A stretch of 64,000 bases of DNA from Symbiodinium natans (GCA_905221605.1 CAJNDS010000602.1:335001-399000); one strand, 5' to 3'; counted from the first letter of the stretch, positions 10,470 to 21,333 are shown. Made by a program: numbers and translations. Notes: generated from the letters alone by a model not told the origin.

Positions 10470-10830
10470 AATTCCCAGCAGCAAATGCTTGCCACCCTAA
10501 GCCCTAAACCCTAAACCCTGAACCATAAACCCTAAACCCTAATCAAGCCTCGAACGCTAAGTGAACGACTTTGTGTTGTCCATGTCGGAGGTGTAGAACC
10601 TCAAGCCCCAGACCCTGAACACGAACCAACACCTCGAACCCTAAACCTAAACCCTAAACCCTAAACCCTAAACCCTAAACCCTAAACCCTAAACCCTAAA
10701 CCCTAAACCCTAAACCCCAAACCCCAAACCCTAACCCTAAAAACCCGAAACCCGAAACCAAAACCCTAAACCCTAAATCCTAAACCCTAAACCCTGAACC
10801 CTAAACCCTAAACCCTAAAGCTTCCAGCAG

Positions 10831-10904
10831 GTCTGGACAGCCCCATCCTGAACCAGCTCGTGCTCTCCGTGCTGTGCACCCATGCGAAGGCATTCCCGAA
10901 ATAG
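10831..10904 (+). CDS. Exon-like terminal segment with acceptor
   Basis: A C-strand array runs directly into GCTTCCAGCAG. Then 23 codons (LDSPILNQLVLSV...) end at TAG 10902-10904. CTAAA units just upstream resemble branch-point sequence. No family is recognised. Confidence 0.3.
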
Positions 10905-12415
10905 GAGACCCCTTACCTACCCCAGAATGGGGTTTAGGGTTTAGGGTTTAGGGTTTAGGGTTTAGGGTTTAGGGTTTAGGGTTTAGGGTTTAGGGTTGAA
11001 GGGTTAAAAGGTTCAAAGCTTAGGATGCAGTGTCCAGTGATGGAGCGGAAGAGCATCTGACAGCGCAACCGCCCAGGAGACGGTAGGAGACGGCAAGCCC
11101 TAAGCCCTAGCCCAAAAAGGACTTCCTTCCCGGTTCCCGGAATCTCCGTGGCCAACCCGAACCCCCACAAGACCCCCTAAACCCTAAGCCGTAAGCCCTA
11201 AGCCCTAAGCCCTAAACCCTAAACCCTAAACCCTAAACCCTAAACCCTGAACCCTGAACCCTAAACCCTAAGCCCTAAACCCTAACCCTAAACCCTAAAC
11301 CCTACACCCTACACCCTAAACCCTAAACCCTAAACCCTATAAACCCTAAACCCCGAACTTACTGTTCCTTTAGGCCCCTCCCTGCACCCCCCGCGAACGC
11401 CTCAAAACTCTGCAGGCGGATCCGGGTGGGCTGGCTGTGCAGGGCCTTCGTGCACAGCCCGGCTTGTGTTGTGCTAGGGTTTGGGGTTTGGGGTTTGGGG
11501 TTTGGGGTTTGGGGTTTAGGGTTTAGGGTTTAGGGTCTAGGGTTTAGGGTTTCAAGGTTCAGGGTTTGGTTTAGGCTTTATAGGGTTTAGGGTGTTGAGC
11601 CTGCAAAACGACTTGAAAGATCTTCCCACGGTTCAGGGGTTTCGGCTTTTTTGGGGGGTTTGAGGTTTCGGGCGTTTGGAGGCTCAACACCGGTTGCTCT
11701 CTTCTGTTGAGGAGGAGGACACAACCTAAACCCTAAACCCTGAAGCCTAAACCCTAAACCCGAAACCCTAAACCCCAAACCCTAAACCCTAAACCCTAAA
11801 CCCTAAACCCTAAACCCTAAACCCTAAGCCCCAAACCCGAGCACACTTCTGTTGAGGGGGACTCAACCCGCGACTCTTGGTCAGTGCGCTGCTCTTCGGG
11901 CACCAATCTGGGCATCTCCGAAAGTAGGGTTTAGGGTTTAGGGTTTAGGGTTTAGGGTTTAGGGTTTAGGGTACCCCTCATATACCCCCCTTAAGTACTG
12001 GACACCCTTGTGATAGGAACGCCCAAAAAGGGTAACCGGTGAAGCAACGCGAGAGGGAATCTGCCCCTAACCTTAAGCCCTGAACCCTGAACCCTAAATC
12101 CTAAACCCTGAACCCTAAACCCTAAACCTGAAGCCCTAGACCCTAAACCTTCAATCCTGCCGTGCTGCAAGGGAGGGGAAGCCATCGAGCCTTAACCCCT
12201 AACAAACCCTAAAAAAGCCCTAAACCCCCTAAACCCTCAACCCCTTGGACCCGAAACCCTTGCCCTAAACCTAAACCCTCAGCCCTAGCCCTAAACCCTT
12301 AACCCTAAACCCGAGCCCTGACCTCGGGGAGCCAAGCATCCCTTGAGTTTAGAGGCTTTCGGGGGTTTGGGTTTAGAGTTTAGGGTTTAGGGGTTTAGGG
12401 TTTAGGGTTTGCAGT

Positions 12416-12529
12416 TTAAGATTCATTCGGTTTCAACAAGCGTCTGAATCCCACACTTGTCCTCAGCACTTGCGGTGACTGAGTTGCCTCTTCACCGACC
12501 AGCTTGGCGAGGTGGGTGTGCAACAGTTG
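12416..12529 (-). CDS. Exon-like terminal segment on the minus strand
   Basis: Thirty-seven codons on the minus strand (QLLHTHLAKLVGEEA...) end at TAA (12416-12418). The peptide is basic at its C-terminus and protein-like. Islands on either side read better on +, so strands are mixed within a few hundred bases. Confidence 0.3.
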   Translation of the reverse strand, partial: QLLHTHLAKLVGEEATQSPQVLRTSVGFRRLLKPNES

Positions 12530-13163
12530 GGGGTTCGGGAGCTACAACATTAAACCCGAAACAGAACGCACCATAAACCCTAAAGCCTAAACCCTAAACC
12601 CTAAACCCCTAAATCCCTAAACCCCCCAAAATGTTGAAGTTGCTCGGGTGCGTCGGGGCTACGGGTCCTGGGGTCGAGAGAGACTTAGGAGACCCATCGG
12701 TACCTAAAATCTGAAATCCCGACCCACCCTACGCCCTGTGGGGCCCTGTAGTCCCTAAACCCTAAACCCTAAACCCTAAACCCTAAACCCTAAACCCTAA
12801 ACCCTAAACCCTAAACCCTAAACCCTAAACCCTAAACCCTAAACCCTAAACCCTAAACCCTAAACCCTAAACCCTAAACCCCAAACACTAAACCCTAAAC
12901 CCTAAACCCTAAACCCTAAACCCTAAACCCTAAACCCTAAACCCTAAACCCTAAACCCTAAACCCTAAACCCTAAACCCTAAACCCTCACCCTGTTTCCT
13001 GAACCCGAAACCTTGACCCCTAAACACACGACTTCTTGAACCCTAAGCACTGTCCCCCAAATCCGAAACCCGTACTCCCAGGGTTCAGGTCTAGGACAAA
13101 ACCCTGACATCCCAAAAGCCCCAAGTAAACCCTATAACATAAACCTTAACCCTAAACCCTAAA

Positions 13164-13290
13164 CCCAAGAACCCCAAAACCTAAACCCTGAAACCCTAGC
13201 CTACACCCAAGAACCCCAAAACCTAAACCCTGAAACCCTAGCCTACACCCAAGAACCCCAAAACCCTGAACCCTGAAACCCTAAACTCAA
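13164..13290 (-). repeat. 42-bp higher-order telomere-derived repeat
   Basis: Units starting CCCAAGAACCCCAAAACC begin at 13164, 13206 and 13248, exactly 42 bp apart (six 7-mers), with the third partly diverged. This shows unit-level homogenisation above the 7-mer. Confidence 0.85.
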
Positions 13291-13888
13291 GAACCCCAAA
13301 ACCCCAAAGCCAAGAACCCTAAAACCCTGACATCCTAAACATCCCTGATCCCAAGAGCTTGTTTCTTGTTGAGATCTGTCAGGGCCCCCCAACTCGAGCT
13401 GGCTGCGGCCTGAGTTGCAGCATGGAGGATGGAGAAGGGTTTAGGGGTGGCTTCAGCAGGGTTTAGGGGTCTAGGGTTTTTATGGTTAAGGGTTTAGGGT
13501 TTAGCTTGAGGGGGCTTGAGGGGCCTGAGGGTTTAGGAAGAGTGGGCTCCAAGTTAATGGCGTTCTGCAATCATAACCTGCGATATTGGCAGCAATGATT
13601 CAGCGCTTGGCCCCCTAGGCCCTAAACCCTAACCCGTAAGCAACAAATGCTTCATAGCTTCAGTGTGTTGAGTGTTTTGGGAAGAGTTCCCTGAAAACCG
13701 GCAGGCTATAGTTTTGGGCTACAGCCACACCTCAAAGCAGCTTGGGTAACCGGGCCGGCACAGGGTTTTGCGGGGGATTCGGGTTTCAAGGGTCGGGTTT
13801 ACGAACGCTATAAAGCCCGAGACCCTGTGTGGGAGACCCTCAACCCTAACCCTAAGCCCTAAACCCTAAACCCCAAACCCTAAACCCG

Positions 13889-13962
13889 ATGGGCTTTCCT
13901 CTTTCCGAGGCCGACCGGCTCCATGAAGCCGCCGTCGCGAGCCTCTGGGCAGCCGATGCGAG
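13889..13962 (+). CDS. Exon-like first exon, unknown protein
   Basis: ATG at 13889 follows a C-strand array directly. Twenty-four codons (MGFPLSEADRLHEAAV...) run to AG|GTTTTTGG, so the donor would be the first GT of the following G-strand array. No family is recognised. Confidence 0.3.
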
Positions 13963-13965
13963 GTT

Positions 13966-14440
13966 TTTGGTTTGGGGTTTAGGGTTTAGGGTTTTAGGGT
14001 TTAGGTTTTAGGGTTTTAGGGTTTTAGGGTTTTAGGGTTTTAGGGTTTTAGGGTTTTAGGGTTTTAGGGTTTTAGGGTTTTAGGGTTTTAGGGGTTTAGG
14101 GTTTTAGGGTTTTAGGGGTTTAGGGTTTAGGGTTTTAGGGGTTTAGGGTATAGGGTTTTAGGGTTTTAGGGTTTTAGGGTTTTAGGGCTTAGGGTTTTAG
14201 GGTTTTAGGGTTTTAGGGTTTGAGGGTTTTAGGGTTTTAGGGTTTGAGGGTTTGAGGGTTTGAGGGTTTGAGGGTTTGAGGGTTTGAGGGTTTGAGGTTT
14301 GAGGGTTTAGGGTTTTAGGGTTTTAGGGTTTTAGGGTTTTAGGGTTTTAGGGTTTTAGGATTTTAGGGCTTTAGGTTTTAGGGTTTTAGGGTTTTAGGGT
14401 TTTAGGGTTTTAGGGTTTAGGGTTTGGGGTTTGGGGCGTT
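13966..14440 (+). repeat. Long TTTTAGGG array
   Basis: This is the longest array in the window. About 450 bp is mostly the 8-mer TTTTAGGG, with a block of TTTGAGGG near 14220-14300 and a 7-mer return at the end. The homopolymer T tract at 14443-14455 follows. Confidence 0.95.
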
Positions 14441-14926
14441 TGTTTTTTTTTTTTTGGGTTTGGTTTGGGGTTTGTGGTTTAGGGTCTAGGGCTTAGGGCT
14501 TAGGGTTTTGGGTGTAGGGTGTTTAGGGTTTATTGTGTCTAGGGTGTAGGATTCGACCGGGTCGGAAACGAACGCCCTGAGCCCTCGAGCCTTGAACAGA
14601 GCAAGCTCTCTTTAACCCCCAAAACCTTGGACCCTAGAACCGCGCGACAGAGCAGATCCGCAGCAATCTGGGGGGTTGTTCAACACCTGCTTTCTGTGCC
14701 CTGAAAACAGGCCCAAACCCTCTAAACCCTAAACCCCAAACGCCCCAACCCAAGCCCCCAACCCTGTCCACCCTAAACCCTCAAGTCCCCTAGCCCTAAA
14801 CCCTAAACCCTAAACCCTAAACCCTAAACCCTAAACCCTAAACCCTAAACCCTAAACCCTAAACCCTAAACCCTAAACCCTAAACCCTAAACCCTAAACC
14901 TTAAACCCGATCGATTCCAAACTCAA

Positions 14927-14993
14927 GGCCAGGGCGAACTCCCCCCGGCCGAGCTCCTGCCCAGCCTCAGCAGTGCGCTCGCCCCCCGCTCAG
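14927..14993 (+). CDS. Exon-like segment with consensus donor
   Basis: Twenty-two codons (GQGELPPAELLPSL...) end TCAG, followed by GTAAAT, a good 5' splice site. The next telomere array begins eight bases later, inside the presumed intron. No family is recognised. Confidence 0.3.
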
Positions 14994-15356
14994 GTAAATT
15001 TGGGGTTTAGGGTTTGGAGTTTCGGGGTTTGGGGTTTAGGATTTAGGGTTTAGGAACTCACCCCCCACCCCCCCAGACACACCAAAACCCCCAAAACCCC
15101 GGTTTAGGGTTTTGGGTTTGGGGTTTGGTGAGTGCAGGGTCTGGGGGTTCAAGGTTTGGGGCTAAGGGTTCTCACGACTTCGGGTTTAGGAAAGCTTCTG
15201 ATGTAGGAGTCCAACTCCCCCAACAAAAGCCCTTTAAATCGCAACACCCCTGAACCCCCCAAACCCCGAACACACCTGCACACTACTAGCTCTAAACCCT
15301 AACCCTAAACCCTAAACCCTAAACCCTAGACCCTAAACCCTAAACCCTAAACCCTT

Positions 15357-15610
15357 GTGAAATCCATCCTGTATTATCTTCCCGTATTTACTACCGATTT
15401 CGCATCGTAGAGTCGTCCGACTTTCTCTGGAGTTGCCTTGCAAGCCCCCCCTCAATAGAAGGGTGTAGGTTGAGGCTTTTCTGACGCCGCATCCCGCAGG
15501 CGCCTTGAGTTTCAAGCCGGAAAAGTAGGCTTCCTAGTAGGACCGCAGAAACCCTAAACCCTAAACCCCAAACCCTAAAGCCAGTCTCAAACTGGTAGCG
15601 GAGCACCACC
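15357..15610 (+). repeat. Dispersed repeat, copy 1, interrupted by telomere units
   Basis: Bases 15357-15425 match 17705-17775 (GTGAAATCCATCC...GAGTCGTCC). Bases 15449-15550 match 19900-20006 (AATAGAAGGGTGTA...GTAGGACCGCAGAA). The right arm resumes at 15580 (CCAGTCTCAAA). Between GCAGAA and GCCAGTCTC lie 29 bases of CCCTAAA repeat that the 20-kb copy lacks. Confidence 0.8.
15551..15579 (-). repeat. 29-bp telomere-repeat insertion inside a dispersed repeat
   Basis: Four CCCTAAA-type units (one CCCCAAA) interrupt the dispersed repeat. The copy near 20006 is continuous at this point. Apart from one C, the flanks align exactly. Confidence 0.8.
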
Positions 15611-15715
15611 CCACCATAGAGTTGCGGTTCTGCTGCAAAGCGCCAGGGACTCGGCGGTCCTGTTTCACCCAGGTATCTGGTTTAGGGTTTAGGGTTTAGG
15701 GTGTAGGGTTTAGGT

Positions 15716-16402
15716 ACTTAAGCTAGCTTACTGCCCGTAGCTAGGTAAGGGCAAGCCCCTGTACTTCTGTTGCCTTCTCCAGCCTGAGCCATGTCCGTGG
15801 CAGCACTCCGGTACAGTCCGGACGATACGTATGGCACGGCACTTGAGACCAAGTCTGGCACTCATACATCTACTCCGGCACACCATCCCCATGCACGACG
15901 GGCGAACTGCCCTCCTAAGAGGGGCGATGGCCTCACCACCAGGGCCGTTCCCAGGCTAAGACCTCTTCTTCGGCACGGCCCGGAGAACCTAGGCTGTCCA
16001 TATTTTGGACTATGGCACACACTACGTAATTTTGAGCAAGCCATACGAACCTTGAGCAAAAAGCTCAATGAAGATACCCTCGCGAGCTTCAGGGAGGTGA
16101 GACAGTTGCTGTCGGCATTTTGCCGATGAGCTGGCATCCTCCGGACAACGACGAGCCCTACAAGTACCATATCGGATGCTATCCGGCTATCCTGAGCGAC
16201 GTTGCTCACTGTGAACGCTTTCAGAAAGACGCCGGCGAAATTACACATGAGCGCGAGGCCCGCGTTAGAGCGGAGGTCGCCAAGAGCAATGTCACCGTGG
16301 TTGGGTGTGTGTGATCCTGACGTGCGTGATGCGACTCCAGACCCAGGATCAACGGCATGTTTGGGCTCAGCCACCAGCAGCTTGTGCATTCGTTGGGCGT
16401 AG
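15716..16402. other. Telomere-free stretch upstream of BTB relic, no gene recognised
   Basis: No telomere arrays occur here. Overlapping ORFs exist on both strands (for example 15791-16129 on + and 15862-16506 on -), but none shows a domain I recognise. Part may be the degraded 5' region of the adjacent BTB gene. Confidence 0.5.
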
Positions 16403-17066
16403 GATGATACTCTGACTGTGAAGGTTGCGCTGGACGTCCTGCCAGAGGAGCCATGGCAGTTGCAGCGTTTGAGCGCGCCCGTGGAGGTGCCAGGAAGTAG
16501 CATCACTCAAGACCTGCAGAACCTGTGGGAGAGCGGTGCTGGCTGCTGGCAGTGACGTGCAGTTTCAAGCGCAGGATACCATAGTCAAGGCCCGTTCGCA
16601 AGTCCTTCGCGCGAGATCGGAAGTATTTGCCGAGGGCCTTTGACAAAGGTCATTGTTGTTCAAGACGGTTTTACTTTTCAAACCTTCTTGGGTTTCCTTT
16701 ACAGGGACGACCTCGACAGTGTCGAAAGCAAGACACCCACATGTGAAGCGGTTCAGGCGTTGCTGGATATCAGTCACAAGCATAACGTGAGCAGGCTGCA
16801 GCGGTGGTGCACGGTGCAGTTGAACAACAAGCTGAGCGTTGCGGGCGGGCGCGGTGTCTTGCGCCAGGCCCATCTGTTGCAAAATTGAACAGCTGGAAGC
16901 GGAGCGCATCGCTTTCATCAGCCGCCACATGATGGACGTGGTCTGCTTGCTTGAGTACATGTTCTCAATTCAGGCATGGCCACGTCTCGTGGTGAAGATC
17001 AGTTTGTTTGCCTCAGGAGTGCCCCGAACCGAGGCAGCTTTAGTGGCAGACCAGCTTGAGGGATAG
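16403..17066 (+). pseudogene. BTB/POZ-domain gene relic, several frameshifts
   Basis: BTB domains mediate protein dimerisation and often serve as adaptors for CUL3 ubiquitin ligases. Four consecutive + strand pieces, each in a new frame, rebuild a BTB order. First is 16403-16552 (DDTLTVKVALDV..., ending in a QDLQNLWESG linker). Next is 16554-16640 with SDVQFQ, VLRARSEVF and EGL, the canonical BTB entry. Then 16640-16885 holds VIVVQDG, FLGFLYRDDLDSVE and the LLDISHKHNVSRLQ helix. Last is 16886-17066 with IEQLEAERIAFISRHMMDVV and a stop at 17064-17066. Upstream residues could be the end of a MATH-like domain, which is weak. At least three indels make it a probable pseudogene unless the assembly is poor here. 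Confidence 0.6.
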
Positions 17067-18300
17067 ACTTTACTACAAAGCCAATTACTTGGGCTTATTT
17101 TCGTATCACATATATGTTTAGAAAAATGTTTGATTCTATGTTTTATGTAAAAATTGCTGGTGTAAATTTCATGAATGTTGATGGAATCTGTTGAGTCTCT
17201 ACCTGTGGAGGTACGTGCGATGCCCGAGACAACGTTCGCCGAAACGTCAACATTGAGGTTGGGCATAACTCAGAACATGAGTGTATCAGGGCCATGACAG
17301 GCAGAGCCTGTTGTTAATTGTCACGATGGTACGGTAGCGCCGGCAAGTCCAATTGTCACCTTGTCGACTAAGCCATTGCTTAGGGAATTCCGGCTTCTAG
17401 CAGCTCTGGTGTGCAGAATGGTCTTCATGTCACATGCTTTCTTCACTCGACTGGCAATGTGTTCTTCTCTTCACATGACTATGAGATGTCATGACGAGCC
17501 GCGTGAACAGCCGAGCAACCAGTCAACCCAGCAATTTTCCGATTGAAGAGAAAAGCGTCAACCACATACGCTTCGATGTCGTTATGCACTTGATGTTATT
17601 GACACCTGAGGCTACGAATGAGTCCATATGTCGATTCCGCGGCATGGACCACTATCACGTGCGACATGTTGGTAGACTCGATGCGACTCGGAGATAAGAC
17701 GGGTGTGAAATCCATCCGGCGTAATGTTCCTGTATATACTACCGAGGTGGCATCTCGAAAGAGTCGTCCTACTTTTTCACGCAAAGTCTAGACGATCCGC
17801 GAAGTCCATGTCCGATCAGTTTTCACCCAATCCATCGTAGTGGTGGTGGTGGTGGTGGTGTGTTTGCGGGTCGCTATGAGTGACTGTTTAGTGTTAGTCT
17901 CGCTGGTGCTGGCGGAAGTGTTGCTGGTGCTGCAGCTGATATCAAGTTGTTCCACGGCTGCGCTGAGGTCACCGAGGTACGCCTACGCTTGTCTGTGCTG
18001 ATTTGTGTAGATGACGCATCCTTCGTGTTGCTTTGTCGCACTGTCGCAGCAAGGACATGGAGATCAGAAACAGCTTCGACAAAGTCTTCGAAGCTGTTCC
18101 GTGTGTGCTTATGTAATGAAGCTGCACGGCAGCCTTTCCAGATCAAGCGTAAAACGTGCAGCGGCCGACTATTGGCTGGATTGCTTCACGCAGGTCATAT
18201 CAGAGACGCGGTCGGGATGCACATTGCTGTGGACGAGTGCAAGACTGAATGGTCGCGCGCCATTGCGGCCCCGCACGTTTTGCACGTGCGTCGCCGCTGT
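17067..18300. other. Telomere-free stretch, dispersed repeat copy 2 inside
   Basis: Bases 17705-17790 are copy 2 of the dispersed repeat (GTGAAATCCATCC...CGAAAGAGTCGTCC). A (GTG)n microsatellite lies at 17840-17861. I see no convincing gene. The long ORF at 17947-18810 crosses into a minisatellite and lacks protein character. Confidence 0.6.
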
Positions 18301-18552
18301 CGGTCGCAGGAAAACGCAAAAAACTCGTTGTTTTTACGTGTTGCATTCGTGGGGCGCGATTTGAGCATTGCCAAAATCACCACTGCCACCATGGGTTCGG
18401 TGCTCGTGAGCGCGAAAACCACGCGCGCAGCGATGTTTTCGAGACGCGCGTATGGCACCCAAAAAAGTGCATGCTTTTCGAAGGGTGTTTTCGCACGAAA
18501 AAATGTCTTCGACGAAATGGACGTGCGCTTTTCAAAGGCTGCGGGTCATTTT

Positions 18553-18860
18553 GCAGTATGTTGTACGAAGAGGCGAAAACGCTGTAAATACCAGTGTTTT
18601 GGGCATGGTCGCGACGCGAAAGGCATGGACGCTTGTAGCAACGTGTCTTGTTCCACATTCTTGTGCAGTATGTTGCACGAAGAGGCGAAAACGCTGCAAA
18701 TACCAGTGTTTTGGGCATGGTCGCGAAAGGCATGGACGCTTGTGGCAACGTGTCTTGTTCCACATTCTTGTGCAGTATGTTGTATAAAGAGGCGAAAACG
18801 CTTTAAATAGTAGTGTTTTGGGCATGGGCGCCGTATGAGTGACGTTCTTATCCCCCCCAC
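18553..18860 (+). repeat. About 110-bp minisatellite, 2.6 units
   Basis: Units begin GCAGTATGTTG at 18553, 18665 and 18772 (spacing 112 and 107) and include GAGGCGAAAACGCT and CAGTGTTTTGGGCATGG. The right end (GTATGAGTGACGTTCTTATC then a C-rich tract) is shared, inverted, with 20730-20910. Confidence 0.85.
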
Positions 18861-19899
18861 CCCACCCCACGCCCCCCAAAAGGCCGAAAACCCGGAAACT
18901 TGCCGAAACCTTCGGGGCCGCAAGGGATGACGTTAGCCAAAACCACAGCGCGCCATTCCCGTTTCAGATTAAGGGTCCATTGGGTGTGGAAAGGCAGGGG
19001 TTCAGAGGTTGGTGGGTTTCACAAAGATCAGATCCAGGCCACCTCAGGCAAGTGGTGTAGCTTCCGTGAAGCCGTGGGTTGATGCTAAAGCATGCTGGAA
19101 GGATGCTGAGGCTTCCAAGCTTCCAGTGGTGAGAAGCTGCCACCAGTGCCCGAGTTTCTGACGTAACAACGTCTCATCGGCCCCAGAAAAAGCCACATGC
19201 ATTGCAATCATGGGACGATCGTCAGAACACACTCTGCACCTCTTCGCAGCTGTTGAGCGTCACCGTAAGATCGAGAGCGTGATGGACCGGTGGACCCGCA
19301 ACAAATGTCACAGAGGTCCTTGCGATCAAGGTGGCAATGCAAGCAGCTGCTCTGCTGTAACGTTTCTGCAAAGAAGGAATAAGTGATGCGTGCTAACATA
19401 ACCGCACATGCAAGTTGTGCTATATTTGATCATGTAGTCTTGCGCTCAAGGTTGCTATGGCTGGGGTCTGGGATTCTGGGATGTAGGGTCGCAGGCGTAA
19501 GGCTTGCAAGGTCAACAGTTGCCTTCGTTTTTCCGCTTCCTTGTCGCCGACATGCCGCACACACTGCCTCGCCACCTTTCTTCTTCGCTCCACTTTGGTC
19601 AGGCACTCTTGAAACAGTCCTGAAAGACTCCTGCAAGGGTCCTGAAAGGGCCCACTCAAGCTGCTGAGCTCCTGGCAGGTTGTGTGCTGGCAAGTCCGGT
19701 CCTTGAAACAAACTGCTCAGCGCATCTCAGCACTTTGGGACAGCCTGCCTGTGCCAAGGGCAAGTATGGCTGGTTCAGGCCAGTGGAACCACTTCACCAT
19801 CCCAAGGCCGGTTGCGAGGCTGTTTGTGCTGATGAAAAGCAAACTGAGCCAAGGCAGGGACGGCTTTTCATCTCCCGGACTGATCTGGCTCGGTGCTCC
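18861..19899. other. Telomere-free stretch with no recognised gene
   Basis: Unique sequence of balanced composition. Overlapping ORFs of 60-94 codons occur on both strands, without recognisable domains. One small ORF (19210-19386) is listed separately. Confidence 0.5.
19210..19386 (+). CDS. Small hypothetical ORF, 58 aa
   Basis: ATG 19210 to TGA 19384-19386 encodes a Cys/His/Arg-rich peptide (MGRSSEHTLHLFAAVE...). Four cysteines and five histidines are present, but no standard zinc-finger spacing is seen. It could be chance. Confidence 0.2.
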   Translation: MGRSSEHTLHLFAAVERHRKIESVMDRWTRNKCHRGPCDQGGNASSCSAVTFLQRRNK

Positions 19900-20018
19900 C
19901 CCCCCCTTAATAGAAAGGGTGTAAGGTGAGGGTTTTTTGATGCCTTGTCCCGCAGGCGCCTTGAGTTTCAAGCCAGAAAAGTAGGCTTCGTAGTAGGATC
20001 GCAGAAGCCCAGTCTCAA
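19900..20018 (+). repeat. Dispersed repeat, copy 3, without telomere units
   Basis: Matches 15449-15610, including the GGCGCCTTGAGTTTCAAGCC core and GTAGGATCGCAGAA, and continues uninterrupted into GCCCAGTCTCAAA. It serves as the empty-site form of copy 1. Confidence 0.8.
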
Positions 20019-20663
20019 AACAAACCTTTAACCCTAAGCCCTGTAAGCCTCTGGAGCCCGCTGTGCCCCGAATACCCGAAGGCTGCGGTTAAGGGTCCCG
20101 GGCTTCGGGCTTAGCACGACGGACAGCCAACTCTGGGGGCCCTTGGAGTGTGGGGGGGTTGAGGGTGGACCCATCTAAACCCTAAACCGTAAACCTCAAC
20201 CCCCAAGCCCTAGACCCTAAACTCCAAACCCTAAACCCCAAACCCTAAACCCTATTTTTTGTTGGAAGGGGGTGAGGCGGGCGTTCGATGTTTTTGTTGG
20301 ACTTGGTTGGCAGTTCGGTTCGGAGGGTGTTGGAACCCAAACAAGGGGCCACCGGGGTTTTTGGGGTTTTTGAGTTTCTTAGGGCATTTTAGGGTGTTTA
20401 GGGTTTGTGTAGTTTTGAGTTGTTTGCAAGGGGTTTTAGGTTGGTTATTTTGTGTTTTCGGGATTTCTATGAGGCATTGTTTCAAGGTTGTTGTTTTGTT
20501 TCGTTTGTTCGGTTTTGAGGGCTTTTAGAGTTTTTGTTGGTGTTGTTTAGGGTTTTTGAGGGGTTGAAAAGTTTTTCGTTTTTTTGTGCGACTTTTGAAT
20601 GTTTGCTTTAGTTTTTTTCGTTCTTGTCTTTTAGTTTTTAGGTTTGCTTTTGGTTGTTTTAGC
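20019..20663. repeat. Short C-strand array and T/G-rich tail
   Basis: A degenerate C-strand array lies at 20165-20252. From 20257 to 20660 the + strand is T- and G-rich with scattered TTTAGGG-like words and TTTTTG runs. No gene is recognised. Confidence 0.7.
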
Positions 20664-21333
20664 TCACGCCGCAGTTAGCGGCCCTGGGTAAAACGCTAGT
20701 TTTTGGCACTTTCTGGTGACTTGTTCCGGTTGTCTTTGGGTGGGGGGGGTGGGGGTGGGGGGGGTGGGGATAAGAACGTCATTCATATTGCGTCCATGCA
20801 CAAAACACTGGTATTTACAGCGTTCTCGCCTCTTTGTACAACATACTGCACAAGGATGTGGAACAAGAAAATCTGTCACAAGCGTCCATGCCTTTCGCGA
20901 CCAAAACCGTACTTGCCGTGCTTGACGTCTCTGCGCAACCCCAAAGCCCTAAACTTGAACCACTGCAAGCCCATTGCACCCTGAACACTCCAGCCCCAAC
21001 AAACATGCGAGATGCTCAAAACACTGGCAGGCGTGGCACTTTTCAACATAAAAACACATCGCAGTTACCCCCTTCCACCCTGAACTGTGACAAAACACAA
21101 AACCCAAAAACGCGTAAAAAGTCGCAAAAACGCACCCCCACAGTAAGCGCTGCCAAATGCTGAAAACACTGGCAGGCGTGGTACTTTTGAGCAACACACC
21201 ACCTTATAACCACTCCAAGTCCTGAAAAATAACTTCCGCCGACAAACCCCTTTTGTTTCTCAAACACTGCCCTGCGTGGGTTAAAACCACATTTCCGCGC
21301 GCAAACGGTCCAGGGCCGCTAAACGCGGCGTGA
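20664..21333. mobile_element. TIR-bounded element, 670 bp, non-coding
   Basis: The left end TCACGCCGCAGTTAGCGGCC and the reverse complement of the right end TCACGCCGCGTTTAGCGGCC differ at two positions, and the match continues as CTGG. Inside are an inverted copy of the 18.5-kb minisatellite unit (20780-20910) with its G-rich flank (20740-20770), and two copies of AACACTGGCAGGCGTGG (about 21020 and 21166). No transposase is visible and no target duplication is clear. It resembles a non-autonomous DNA transposon. Confidence 0.6.

Larger units (their letters stand above)
9855..13965. repeat. Interstitial telomere-repeat cluster 4
   Basis: G-strand arrays are at 9963-10022, 10262-10340, 10929-10995, 11476-11590, 11925-11972 and 12370-12410. 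C-strand arrays are at 10636-10818, 11175-11350, 11725-11838, 12063-12310 and 12754-12987 (the last about 230 bp of nearly perfect 7-mers), then 13130-13345 and 13843-13888. The 13164-13290 part is a 42-bp higher-order repeat. Most islands are exon-like on +, one is exon-like on -. Confidence 0.93.
14441..15715. repeat. Interstitial telomere-repeat cluster 5
   Basis: C-strand arrays are at 14793-14908 (near-perfect) and 15293-15355. Short G-strand patches are at 15001-15055 and 15676-15715. Islands: 14555-14720 is weakly exon-like, 14927-14993 is listed separately, and 15055-15290 is degenerate with poly-C stretches. Confidence 0.92.

Noticed and set aside
15862-16506. 214-codon minus-strand ORF
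   Set aside because: It overlaps the BTB relic antisense, and no domain or protein-like pattern is visible.
17947-18810. 287-codon + strand ORF
   Set aside because: The second half is a minisatellite and the first half has no recognisable domain or coding character.
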